Shown here one piece after another: positions 1-7,636 of a stretch of DNA of 49,178 nucleotides; positions within the stretch are counted from its first letter, which is position 1, and each line of letters starts with the position of its first letter. Location of the stretch: positions 1-49,178 of the forward strand of contig JBBIHG010000017.1 of NCBI GenBank assembly GCA_037447125.1, written 5' to 3'. Source of the DNA: UBA2029 sp037447125 (GTDB lineage: Bacteria > Chloroflexota > Anaerolineae > Aggregatilineales > Aggregatilineaceae). The notes beneath the pieces were generated by a model. That model was not told the origin of the DNA. It ran no database searches and saw nothing but the letters and a program-made list of their open reading frames with translations. The translations under genes and the position numbers were made by a program.

Positions 1-633
1 GGGTCGCTGGTCTACGAAGACCCGATCCCGCTGGACTACGCGCTGGAGGCAATTGGCATGGCCGAAGCGCGCGGCTTCACGCCGGTGGTCTACGTGGCCA
101 ACGGCCTGCTGGCGACCGTCCACGATGCCAATGTCGCTGAATTGCTGGTGCACCACGAGCCGTTGCCCGACCTGGTGGACAACTGGGCAACCGCGCTGCG
201 TGGGCGCTACCGCCCGTTCAAGATGGTGCTGATGCACCAGGATCACGACGCGGTGAGCCGCTTCTTCGACGACCTGTGGCGTGTTTTCGACGGGCGGGCG
301 CAGATCGTGCGCTCCGGCTTGCCCTCGGTGGTGGAGGTTATGCCCGCCGGGGTGACCAAAGGCACGGCGCTGGTTCACCTGGTCGAGCACCTTGGTCTGG
401 ACATCGGCGACACGCTCTGCCTGGGCGACAACTGCAACGATCTGGACATGATCCGCCGCGCCGGCATCGGCGTGGCCATGCGCCACGCGCCAGAGGAGGT
501 GCGGGCGGCAGCCGATTATGTCACCGGCAGCAACGACGAAGACGGCGTCGGCCACGCGCTTCACCGCTTCGTGCTGTCGGTGCCGGGCGCAGAGGCTGCA
601 CCCGATCCCTCTGAGAGGAGAACTGCTTCATGA
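1..633 (+). CDS. HAD-superfamily (Cof-type) phosphatase, 5'-truncated
   Basis: The reading frame is open from base 1, so the N-terminus with the HAD motif I aspartates lies outside the window. The visible part shows the conserved lysine of motif III (KGTALVHL) and the acidic motif IV LGDNCNDLDMI, followed by GIGVAMRHAPEEVRAAADYVT, which is typical of Cof/SPP-type sugar-phosphate or flavin phosphatases. The expected reaction is magnesium-dependent hydrolysis of a small phosphorylated metabolite in the cytoplasm; the substrate cannot be read from the sequence. The stop codon overlaps the next start as ATGA, so it is translationally coupled to the dTDP-glucose dehydratase gene. That hints at a sugar-phosphate role, which is inference. 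Confidence 0.85.
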   Translation, partial: GSLVYEDPIPLDYALEAIGMAEARGFTPVVYVANGLLATVHDANVAELLVHHEPLPDLVDNWATALRGRYRPFKMVLMHQDHDAVSRFFDDLWRVFDGRAQIVRSGLPSVVEVMPAGVTKGTALVHLVEHLGLDIGDTLCLGDNCNDLDMIRRAGIGVAMRHAPEEVRAAADYVTGSNDEDGVGHALHRFVLSVPGAEAAPDPSERRTAS

Positions 634-1658
634 AGACGATTCTGGTCACTGGCGGCGCGGGCTTCATCGGCAGCGCGTTCGTGCGACGCATGGTCGAGAA
701 GTATCCGGACGCCACCATCGTTGTGCTCGACAAGCTGACCTACGCTGGCAACCTGGACAACCTGCTGCCGGTTCACGACGCGCCCAACTACCGCTTCGAG
801 CGCGGCGACATCGCCCACCGCCAGACTGTGCAACGGGTGATCGAGCAGTACGGCGTAGACGCCATCGTGAACTTCGCCGCCGAGACGCACGTGGATCGCT
901 CGATCCTGGAGCCAGACGCCTTCATCTACACCGATGTCGTCGGCCTGTACGTGCTGCTCGACGTGGCGCGGCAGGTGGGGGTGCAGCGCGTGCACCATGT
1001 CAGCACGGACGAAGTCTATGGGTCCATCGCCGAGGGCTTCTTCCGGGAGGGCGATGTGCTGGAGCCGAACAGCCCCTACGCGGCCAGCAAAGCGGGCGGC
1101 GAGATGATGGTGCGCGCCTACCATGTGACCTACGGCTTGCACACGACCGTCACGCGCGGCAGCAACACGTTCGGGCCGTACCAGTACCCGGAGAAGCTGG
1201 CCCCGTTCTTCATCACTGAGGCGATTGACGACCGCCCGCTGCCGCTCTATGGCGACGGGATGCAGGTGCGCGACTGGCTGTACGTGGACGATCACTGCGA
1301 CGCCATTGACTCCGTGCTGCACCAGGGCGCGCCCGGCGCCATCTACAATGTCGGCGGAGAGCACGAACTGCACAACATCGAGGTCACGCGCTTCATCTTG
1401 CAGACGCTCGGCAAGCCGGCGACTCTGATTCGTCACGTGGCCGACCGGCCAGGCCACGACCGCCGCTACGCCCTGACCAACGACCTTATCCGGGCTGAGC
1501 TAGGCTGGACGCCGCAGCACACCTTCGAGGAGGCGATGGCCGCGACGGTGCGCTGGTACCAGGCCAACGAGTGGTGGTGGCGCAAGATCAAAACCGGGGA
1601 GTACCTGGAATACTACAAGCGCCAGTACGCCGAACGACTCGCCGGAGCAGGTGGGTAG
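630..1658 (+). CDS. rfbB: dTDP-glucose 4,6-dehydratase
   Basis: A 342-residue extended short-chain dehydrogenase. It converts dTDP-glucose to dTDP-4-keto-6-deoxyglucose, the second step towards dTDP-rhamnose and other deoxysugars of the cell surface. Visible signatures are the N-terminal NAD-binding GGAGFIGSAF, the family hallmark HVSTDEVYGS near residues 125-134 with the catalytic Asp-Glu pair, the YAASK catalytic tyrosine/lysine motif near residue 150, and RGSNTFGPYQYPEKL. Length is normal for the family. AGAGGAG lies about 9 bases before the ATG. No rfbA, rfbC or rfbD is next to it, so the rest of the pathway must lie elsewhere or upstream of the window. Confidence 0.95.
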   Translation: MKTILVTGGAGFIGSAFVRRMVEKYPDATIVVLDKLTYAGNLDNLLPVHDAPNYRFERGDIAHRQTVQRVIEQYGVDAIVNFAAETHVDRSILEPDAFIYTDVVGLYVLLDVARQVGVQRVHHVSTDEVYGSIAEGFFREGDVLEPNSPYAASKAGGEMMVRAYHVTYGLHTTVTRGSNTFGPYQYPEKLAPFFITEAIDDRPLPLYGDGMQVRDWLYVDDHCDAIDSVLHQGAPGAIYNVGGEHELHNIEVTRFILQTLGKPATLIRHVADRPGHDRRYALTNDLIRAELGWTPQHTFEEAMAATVRWYQANEWWWRKIKTGEYLEYYKRQYAERLAGAGG

Positions 1659-1672
1659 CAGCCGACCCGCGC

Positions 1673-1882
1673 GCACACACTCGCCGCCGGCGGTGAGTGC
1701 AAAGGTTGTCAGCGACTCGCTTGACATGGGGGCATTGACCTCACCCCCAGCCTCGCTACGCTCGGCTTGCCCCCTTTCCATGCATGAAGAGGGGGCGGTG
1801 AGGCGCGCCAGCGCCGAGCGGGGGTGAGGCAAACCAGGGCGCGGCACACTGCCCGACAGATTCTGCACACACTCGCCGCCGG
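1673..1882. repeat. 18-bp direct repeat flanking a palindromic element
   Basis: GCACACACTCGCCGCCGG occurs at 1673-1690 and again at 1865-1882, bracketing the palindromic element at 1739-1829. The second copy forms the left half of the terminator hairpin at 1876-1903, and the first copy begins an imperfect palindrome of its own. This looks like a partial duplication of the end of the rfbB transcript around an inserted repeat; that origin is inference. Confidence 0.6.
1739..1829. repeat. Small palindromic dispersed-repeat candidate, copy A
   Basis: CCTCACCCCC at 1739-1748 is the exact reverse complement of GGGGGTGAGG at 1820-1829. Inside are CTACGCTCGGCTTGCCCCC and the partly complementary GAGGGGGCGGTGAGG. 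A related sequence sits at 39958-40012, so this looks like a small non-coding repeat family. No transposase is present. Confidence 0.6.
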
Positions 1883-1903
1883 GGACACTAACCCGGCGGT
1901 TTC
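1876..1903 (+). terminator. Intrinsic terminator candidate downstream of rfbB
   Basis: CCGCCGGG (1876-1883) pairs perfectly with CCCGGCGG (1892-1899) across an 8-base loop and is followed by TTTCT. It lies between rfbB and the convergent zinc-deacylase gene. Confidence 0.55.
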
Positions 1904-1930
1904 TCCGTGCTCAGGTGTGGGGCGGGGCCG

Positions 1931-3031
1931 TCAGATCTGTAAAGCCTGGACGACCAGGTCGTTGCAGTCGCGGATGGCCAGGCCGACAATGGCATCGTTG
2001 GGATAGAAGGCCATACCGGGGAACAGGCCCAGCACGAACCCCTCGAATCTGGTGCGCAATAGCCCGCCGTCTGGGCCGACGGGGCGCCCGTAGATGTCTA
2101 CCATGCGCGCGACCGCGTCGCCGGGGGCCAGCAGGTCGCCGGGCTGAACCAGGTGGTGGACGATGCAGGCCTGCGGCACGCGCGGGTGGATCGTGCGCCG
2201 CACGGGGTAGCCCGGCTTGACGATGGGGATGTCTGGCAGCGGCTCGGCGGGGCCGGGCAGCATCCCCGCCCAGCGCATGACGTTGCGCACGCCGGCCACA
2301 ACGGCTTGCACGTGATCCGTGTTGACCGCTTTCTGCCCGCCGATCTCAATCGTGACAGCGGGAATGCGCGCCCGGTTGAGCGCCGCGCCGCTGACCGAGC
2401 GATGCAGGTCGAGCTCCATGTAGCGCGCCGAGGCGTACTCGTTGACTACGGTCAGGCCCAGCGCATCGAGCATCTGGCCCACCGTCTGCTGGAGTTTCTC
2501 GGCGACCACCTTGTCCGCCGCGTTGCTGTAGAACACTGGATCGCGGAAGGCGAAGGGGATCGAGCGGATGCCGAAGTCGTGCAGGTCGATCAGGTAGGTG
2601 GCTGTGGCGCTGATCCGCTCAAATAGCCGGCTGTAGGCTTGCTCCAGGGCAGAGGCGAAGTCGTTGGGATGGTCATCTTCGGGAGCGGACAGGCCGGGGA
2701 ACAGGCGATTGGGGTCTTTGCCGCCCAGGTAGTAGGGGCTGCGCTCACCGGTGCGCAATCCCGCCGGGCTGAGCGTCGGGATGGCGACCAGCGTCCCACG
2801 CAGGTGGGGCAGCAGCTCCGGCGTGATCAGGTGGTGGATCACGGCGATGCCGTCGTACTCGCCGCCGTGAATGTTGGCCGTCAGCCACAGGACGGGCTGC
2901 GCCGCTTCACGTCCCTGAGCGATGATGACCGGGAAGAACTCCGACCCGCCGGTAGGTAACGGTAATGCCTCGAAGGCTCCGTAGACAATCTGCCCCGCTT
3001 TGCCGCGTACACTGCCGATCTGAAGGGCCAT
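1931..3031 (-). CDS. Succinylglutamate desuccinylase/aspartoacylase-family zinc hydrolase
   Basis: A 366-residue member of the AstE/AspA branch of the M14 zinc carboxypeptidase clan, which hydrolyses N-acyl amino acids or related amides. The zinc and catalytic signatures are present: TANIHGGE (His near 55, Glu near 58), YLIDLHD (third ligand His near 151) and VTIEIGGQ with the catalytic Glu. The C-terminal third, with PHLRG- and VQPGDLLAPGDAVARMVD-type sequence, is the beta-barrel domain of this family. I chose the ATG at 3031 because AAGGAG lies upstream of it and the protein then begins in conserved sequence; an in-frame start at 3070 is possible. The promoter candidate is at 3118-3145. The substrate is unknown. 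Confidence 0.8.
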   Translation of the reverse strand: MALQIGSVRGKAGQIVYGAFEALPLPTGGSEFFPVIIAQGREAAQPVLWLTANIHGGEYDGIAVIHHLITPELLPHLRGTLVAIPTLSPAGLRTGERSPYYLGGKDPNRLFPGLSAPEDDHPNDFASALEQAYSRLFERISATATYLIDLHDFGIRSIPFAFRDPVFYSNAADKVVAEKLQQTVGQMLDALGLTVVNEYASARYMELDLHRSVSGAALNRARIPAVTIEIGGQKAVNTDHVQAVVAGVRNVMRWAGMLPGPAEPLPDIPIVKPGYPVRRTIHPRVPQACIVHHLVQPGDLLAPGDAVARMVDIYGRPVGPDGGLLRTRFEGFVLGLFPGMAFYPNDAIVGLAIRDCNDLVVQALQI

Positions 3032-3117
3032 CTGTGTTGGCGTTCTCCTTGTTAGCCGGCTGATCACCACATCTTCCGCGCCTGGAGTGCCCGGTCTTGT
3101 GCTTACCCTAGGGCCTA

Positions 3118-3145
3118 ATTATAGGAACTTCGCAATTGGTCACAA
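3118..3145 (-). promoter_or_regulatory. Sigma70-type promoter for the zinc deacylase gene
   Basis: On the minus strand, TTGTGA (3140-3145) and a perfect TATAAT (3118-3123) are separated by 16 bases. Transcription would start near 3111 and give an untranslated leader of about 80 bases. Confidence 0.6.
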
Positions 3146-3164
3146 GCTGGGGTAGGATTCGCGT

Positions 3165-4850
3165 TCAGGCCGGGGAGGCGTCCTGGCGCGCGGAACGGCC
3201 TCCGCGCAGCAGCAAGGCGGCGCCGAGCGCGATCAGCGTGGCGCCTGCGCCAACGAACTGCAGCTCGCCGATGACATCCACTGCGGCCTCAAGGTTGGCA
3301 GTCTGCGAGGCAAGAAGCGTCTCTTCGAGGCTGGCGGTGGCGCTCGCCGTGTACTCAGCGACGAGCACATCGAAGCGCTGCAGCGCGAAGATCGTCAGCG
3401 ACGAGATGGCGATGGTCATGCCCACCAGGCGCAGGATCAAGATCAGCGCCGCCGCAGAGCCGCGCTCTCGCTCGGTCACGTCGTTGATCACGGCGGTGCC
3501 CACGGGGGAGATCGTCAGGCCCAGGCCCACGCCGATGACCGTCATCTGCGCGCCCATCAGCCAGTAGGATGTGTCGCTCTCCCACGTTGCACCGGTCACG
3601 ACGAAGCCTGTCGCGGCGATGAGCAGGCCCAGTGCCGTTGGCAGCCGGTAGCCGAACCGATCGCTCAGCCAGCCGCCGGGGACCGCGGCCATGGCCATCG
3701 GCACCGTCAAGCCAGACAGCAGCAGTCCGGCGGTGTAGGCGGCGTGCTGAACCTCACTGCTCGTCGGGCTATCCATGCGGAAGTTGACCAGCAGCGGAGC
3801 GCTGACCAGCCCGATCGCCAGGCAGAAGCCCACCAGGAAGTTGGTGATGGACGAGGCGGAGACGTTGCGGCTGCGGAACATGCCCAGGCGGACGAGCGGG
3901 TCCCTCACGCGCGCCTCGACCAGCAGAAAAAGCAGGAAGGCGAGGGCTGCCCCCGCCAGCAGCAGCGGCCCGTGGCGCGATGCTGTCTCGCCCAGTTCCT
4001 CAAAGCTCTCGGCAGTGCCGGCGGTCTCAGGATTGGCGCCAAGACCCACGTTCAGTCCGATCAGCGCCAGGGAGAGGAACAGCGTGCCCAGCACGTCGAA
4101 GCGCTCGGTCCGGCGCGGGCGATGGACGCCGCGCAGCACCCACCACGCGCCGGCCAGAGCCAGGGCGCTGATTGGGATGTTGAGCAGGAAGAGCGTCTCC
4201 CACGAGGGCCTGGCAACGGACAGCCCCAACCCGGCGAAGGCATCCACGACGGCGTCGCCGTGCTGGCCGAATAGATGCACCATCACCCCGCCGTACAGGT
4301 GACCGAGCACCCAGCCGAGTGTATCCACTGCTCCGACGACGCCGAGCGGACGGGCGCGCCGCTCGGGCGGGAACAGATCGCCAACCAAGGCGATGGTCAC
4401 CGGGACCATTCCCCCGGCGCCGAAAGCCTGGACGACGCGCCCAAAGATGACCAGATACAGGTAGCGCTCCTCCAGGCGCGGCGGTTGCTCGCCCAACACC
4501 TGGCGATAGAAGCGCGCGATCGCGTCATTGAGCACGGGACTGTCGTAGGCTGTGACCAGATACGATCCGGCCATGAAGATCAGCAGGCAGGTCATGTAAA
4601 CGACCCGGCGGCCAAACAGGTCGGAGAGCCGCCCGGCGAAGGTCATGCTGATCGCGTAAGTCAGCAGATAGCCGCTGACTGCCCACGAAGCCTTGTCAAG
4701 ATACTCCTTGACCGGCAGATCGAGACTCACGATCACTTCGGGCAGCACGGCGGAGATGATCGTCAGGTCAAGCGCACCGATGAAGACCGGCAGGCAGACG
4801 ATGGCCAGCACGAGCCAGGGCGCGTGCCGCGGGGCGGATCGCTCGGTCAT
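3165..4850 (-). CDS. MFS transporter, DHA2 (14-TM) family, P55-like by context
   Basis: A 561-residue major facilitator protein. TM1 carries FIGALDLTIISAVLPEV, the DHA2-family signature of drug/H+ antiporters, and the loop after TM2 carries motif A, AGRLSDLFGRR. The length and hydrophobic segments fit 14 membrane helices. There is an unusual exported loop of about 30 residues around YDSPVLNDAIARFYRQVLG. The ATG at 4850 overlaps the stop of the upstream lipoprotein gene (ATGA), so the two are translationally coupled. A lipoprotein followed by a DHA2 transporter matches the mycobacterial lprG-Rv1410c (P55) operon, which exports triacylglycerides and affects drug tolerance. Family assignment is firm; the P55-like role is inferred from context. 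Confidence 0.88.
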   Translation of the reverse strand: MTERSAPRHAPWLVLAIVCLPVFIGALDLTIISAVLPEVIVSLDLPVKEYLDKASWAVSGYLLTYAISMTFAGRLSDLFGRRVVYMTCLLIFMAGSYLVTAYDSPVLNDAIARFYRQVLGEQPPRLEERYLYLVIFGRVVQAFGAGGMVPVTIALVGDLFPPERRARPLGVVGAVDTLGWVLGHLYGGVMVHLFGQHGDAVVDAFAGLGLSVARPSWETLFLLNIPISALALAGAWWVLRGVHRPRRTERFDVLGTLFLSLALIGLNVGLGANPETAGTAESFEELGETASRHGPLLLAGAALAFLLFLLVEARVRDPLVRLGMFRSRNVSASSITNFLVGFCLAIGLVSAPLLVNFRMDSPTSSEVQHAAYTAGLLLSGLTVPMAMAAVPGGWLSDRFGYRLPTALGLLIAATGFVVTGATWESDTSYWLMGAQMTVIGVGLGLTISPVGTAVINDVTERERGSAAALILILRLVGMTIAISSLTIFALQRFDVLVAEYTASATASLEETLLASQTANLEAAVDVIGELQFVGAGATLIALGAALLLRGGRSARQDASPA

Positions 4851-5614
4851 GAGGCGCCGCCGTCGTCCATGTTGGGCGCGCTGATGTTGACCGGTGCGCT
4901 GTAATCGGAGAGGCTGATCTGCCACGTGGTCGGCTCGGCGTCCGCTGCCCAGTCTGGCGGCGGCTCGACCAGCACAACGCGCGCGACGCGCTTGTCCGCG
5001 GACTGGACGAATACGTCAATGGCCAGAGGGCCGGTCTTGGTCCGGCTGAGGCCGAGCGTCAGTGAGAAGACGCGCTCAGCTTCGACCTGGCCGCTTAGAT
5101 GGTAGGCGTTCAACCCGTCGAGGTCCCGGCGGCCGATCAGCGTCAGGCCGCTGATGGTCGAGAGCGTGTGGGGGATACCGCCCGGATCGGCCAGCAGTGA
5201 TGACGGCAGGAAGCCGGGAATGAAGTTAGCCTCCAGCCAGCGGTTGCCGGTCAGCAGTTCGCCGCGGAAGAACTGCTGGTCGTGCAGGGCGACCAGGTCC
5301 GCGGTCATGCTCAGCACGCCCATGCGGAACTGAATGCGTGCGCTCAACTGGTCGGGCACCTGAAACGCCCCACTCGCATACTTGAATGTCACGGCCATGT
5401 CGTCGGGGAGTTCGAGCCCTTCGATGGGCACAGCGATCGGGTAGCCGCTCACGTCAATCTCGTACCTGAACGAGGTCGCTCCCTGAAGCTGGCTGATACC
5501 CTCGTTCAGCAGCGCCTGCGGGTCGGGCGTTGGCTCTGGGGCGGCGTCATCGCCGCCGCAGGCCGCGATGGCCAGGACCAGGGCCAGAAGGGTCAACAGT
5601 CTGACAGAGGGCAT
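4847..5614 (-). CDS. LppX/LprAFG-like lipoprotein
   Basis: A 255-residue predicted lipoprotein. The signal peptide MPSVRLLTLLALVLAIAAC ends in a lipobox with Cys19, followed by an acidic/proline linker and a soluble domain of about 220 residues. That domain begins LLNEGISQLQGATSFRYEIDV and contains GLNAYHLSGQVEAERV and LAIDVFVQS, patterns like the LppX_LprAFG family of lipid-binding lipoproteins. Those proteins form a half-barrel with a hydrophobic cavity that carries acyl-glycerolipids. GGAGG lies 9 bases before the ATG, and a promoter is at 5712-5740. The gene overlaps the downstream MFS gene by 4 bases, which supports an LprG-like partner role. The family call rests on recognition by eye, not on a profile search. 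Confidence 0.65.
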   Translation of the reverse strand: MPSVRLLTLLALVLAIAACGGDDAAPEPTPDPQALLNEGISQLQGATSFRYEIDVSGYPIAVPIEGLELPDDMAVTFKYASGAFQVPDQLSARIQFRMGVLSMTADLVALHDQQFFRGELLTGNRWLEANFIPGFLPSSLLADPGGIPHTLSTISGLTLIGRRDLDGLNAYHLSGQVEAERVFSLTLGLSRTKTGPLAIDVFVQSADKRVARVVLVEPPPDWAADAEPTTWQISLSDYSAPVNISAPNMDDGGAS

Positions 5615-5711
5615 GAGGGGTCGCCTCCGCGATTCACGAACAGCCAGGTGCTCTGCTCAGTTCTACGCGCAGCGGTAGGGCCGGGTTGCGGCGCTGGCGC
5701 GTGCAGAGGCC

Positions 5712-5740
5712 ATGATAGCACGATCCGGCGCTCTGCCCAA
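5712..5740 (-). promoter_or_regulatory. Promoter for the lipoprotein-MFS operon
   Basis: On the minus strand, TTGGGC (5735-5740) and TATCAT (5712-5717) are separated by 17 bases, with TGC directly before the -10. It overlaps a possible terminator stem for the preceding met operon: CCGGCGC and GCGCCGG at 5725-5753. Confidence 0.5.
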
Positions 5741-5754
5741 TGGTGGGCGCCGGG

Positions 5755-7635
5755 TTAGCGTTCGCCAACGCGCGAGCGCCCCAGCGCGTCAATCACCGCA
5801 GCGACCAGGTCGTAGCGCCCGAAGGCGGGCATGAGGTACGCGCCCTGCGCTCGCTCGCGGACGCTGAGCAGCAGCTCCTGGGCAACGCGCACGCCTTCGG
5901 CGGGCGCAGCGTCGCTCGCGCCGGCGATACGCTGACGGATGACGTCCGGAATCTCGATACCCGGCACCTCGTTATGCAGGAAGGCCGCGTGGCGCTCGCC
6001 GAAAAGGGGCAGAATCCCGGCCAGGATGGGCAGCAGCAGCGGGCCAAACTCGGCGGCGTAGGCGGCGCGGAAGCGATCCAACCTCTCCGGCTCGAAGACG
6101 GGCTGGGTGAGGGCGAAATCCGCGCCCGCGTCAATCTTCTTGCGCAGCAGCCGGACTTCGCGCGCCAGATCATTCGCGTTGACGTTGAGCGCGCAGCCAA
6201 CCAGAAACGACGTGGGCTGGCCGATGGAGTTGCCCGCGCCGTCAGTCCCGGCGTTGAGGCTGCGCTTGACCAGGTGGATCAGGCTGGTGGGCACGATGTC
6301 GTGCGCGTCGAAGGAGTCCGGATAGTCGCCGATCTTCGTCGGGTCGCCCATGACCACGAACAGGTTGCGCACGTCGAGAGCGTGCGCTGCCAGCAGGTCG
6401 CCGTGAATGCGCAGCAGGTTGCGCCCGCGCGTCGGGAAGTGCAGCACCGTCTCCAGCCCGACGTGGTGCTGGATCAAGTGGCAGACGGCCCAGGGACTCA
6501 TCCTCATGCGGGCCATCGGGCTGTCGGAGACGTTGATGAAGTCTGCGCCCGCTTCGCGCAGCAGTGCGGCGGAAGCAATCACCTTCTGCGCGGTGAAGCC
6601 CCGCGGCGGCGGCATTTCTACCGTGACGACGAACTGGCCGGCGGCCAGCTTGTGCGCCAGTTCGGTTGGCTCCTCCGGCACTTCGCTGGCGGCGATTTCC
6701 ACAGGCTCGGCGGCGATGACCGTCGCGGGGCGCGCATGGGCCGGGGCGTCCAGGGCGGCGCGCATGGCCCGGATGTGGTCAGGCGTGGTGCCGCAGCAGC
6801 CGCCGACGATGGACGCGCCCGCGTCCTGGAAGGCCAGCGCGTACTCGCCGAAGTAGTCCGGTGTGGCCGGGTACATGACGCGCCCGCCAGCCATCTCCGG
6901 CCAGCCGGCGTTGGGGGCGACGGAGAAGCGCGCTTCCGGCACCGTGCGGCGCATCAGTTGGAGAATACGCAGCAGGTGCGTTGGCCCGCTGGAGCAGTTG
7001 ACGCCGATCGCGTCTGCGCCGGTCGCGTGCAGGGCGCGGGCGACCTGGGCCGGCGTGTCGCCGAGCAAGGTGCGGCTGTCGCGGGTGAAGGTCATCTGAG
7101 CGATGACCGGCACGTCCGGGTCTATGCGCCGGGCGGCGGCGATGGCGGCGGCGATCTCGTGCAGGTCGCTGAACGTCTCGAAGATGAGCAGATCAGCGCC
7201 CGCCTCCAGCAGCGCGCCAATCTGCTCGCTGAAGGCGGCGCTGGCCTCCTCCACCGTGACGCGCCCGAAGGGGGCCAGGCGTACACCCAGCGGCCCGACC
7301 GAGCCGGCGACATACGCATCGTCGCGCCCGGACTCGGCGACGGCCTGCCGGGCGATGGTCACGCCCGCCCGGTTGATGGCCGCGCAGTCGTGTTCGAGGC
7401 GGCAATCGGCCAGCTTGTAGGCGTTGGCGCTGAAGGTGTTGGTCTCGATGATCTCCGCCCCTGCGTCCAGATGGCGGCGGTGAATGGCGGCGACGGCCTC
7501 CGGCTCGGTCAGGTTGAGCAGGTCGAAGCAGGTATCTATGGGCAGGTTGTGCTGGGCGTGGAGCATGGTGCCCATCGCCCCGTCGAGCAGGATGGTGCCC
7601 TGCGCCATGCGTTCGCGGAAAGGGACGCGGGCCAT
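5755..7635 (-). CDS. Bifunctional homocysteine S-methyltransferase / 5,10-methylene-THF reductase
   Basis: A 626-residue two-domain protein like Bacillus YitJ. Residues 1 to about 290 form a homocysteine S-methyltransferase domain. It has GAMGTMLHA, ETNTFSANAYKL and the three zinc cysteines in GVNCSSGP and VGGCCGTTP. From about residue 325 the sequence FVVTVEMPPPRGF to the end is a MetF-type TIM barrel (VSDSPMARMRMSP, LFVVMGDPTKIGDYP, DAGADFALTQPVF). It reduces methylene-THF to methyl-THF and can pass the methyl group to homocysteine. It starts 1 base after the metH stop, so it is the second gene of the SAM-riboswitch operon. Its own methyltransferase domain overlaps in function with MetH. 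It may serve another methyl donor or be an inherited fusion. Confidence 0.93.
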   Translation of the reverse strand: MARVPFRERMAQGTILLDGAMGTMLHAQHNLPIDTCFDLLNLTEPEAVAAIHRRHLDAGAEIIETNTFSANAYKLADCRLEHDCAAINRAGVTIARQAVAESGRDDAYVAGSVGPLGVRLAPFGRVTVEEASAAFSEQIGALLEAGADLLIFETFSDLHEIAAAIAAARRIDPDVPVIAQMTFTRDSRTLLGDTPAQVARALHATGADAIGVNCSSGPTHLLRILQLMRRTVPEARFSVAPNAGWPEMAGGRVMYPATPDYFGEYALAFQDAGASIVGGCCGTTPDHIRAMRAALDAPAHARPATVIAAEPVEIAASEVPEEPTELAHKLAAGQFVVTVEMPPPRGFTAQKVIASAALLREAGADFINVSDSPMARMRMSPWAVCHLIQHHVGLETVLHFPTRGRNLLRIHGDLLAAHALDVRNLFVVMGDPTKIGDYPDSFDAHDIVPTSLIHLVKRSLNAGTDGAGNSIGQPTSFLVGCALNVNANDLAREVRLLRKKIDAGADFALTQPVFEPERLDRFRAAYAAEFGPLLLPILAGILPLFGERHAAFLHNEVPGIEIPDVIRQRIAGASDAAPAEGVRVAQELLLSVRERAQGAYLMPAFGRYDLVAAVIDALGRSRVGER

Positions 7636-7636
7636 G

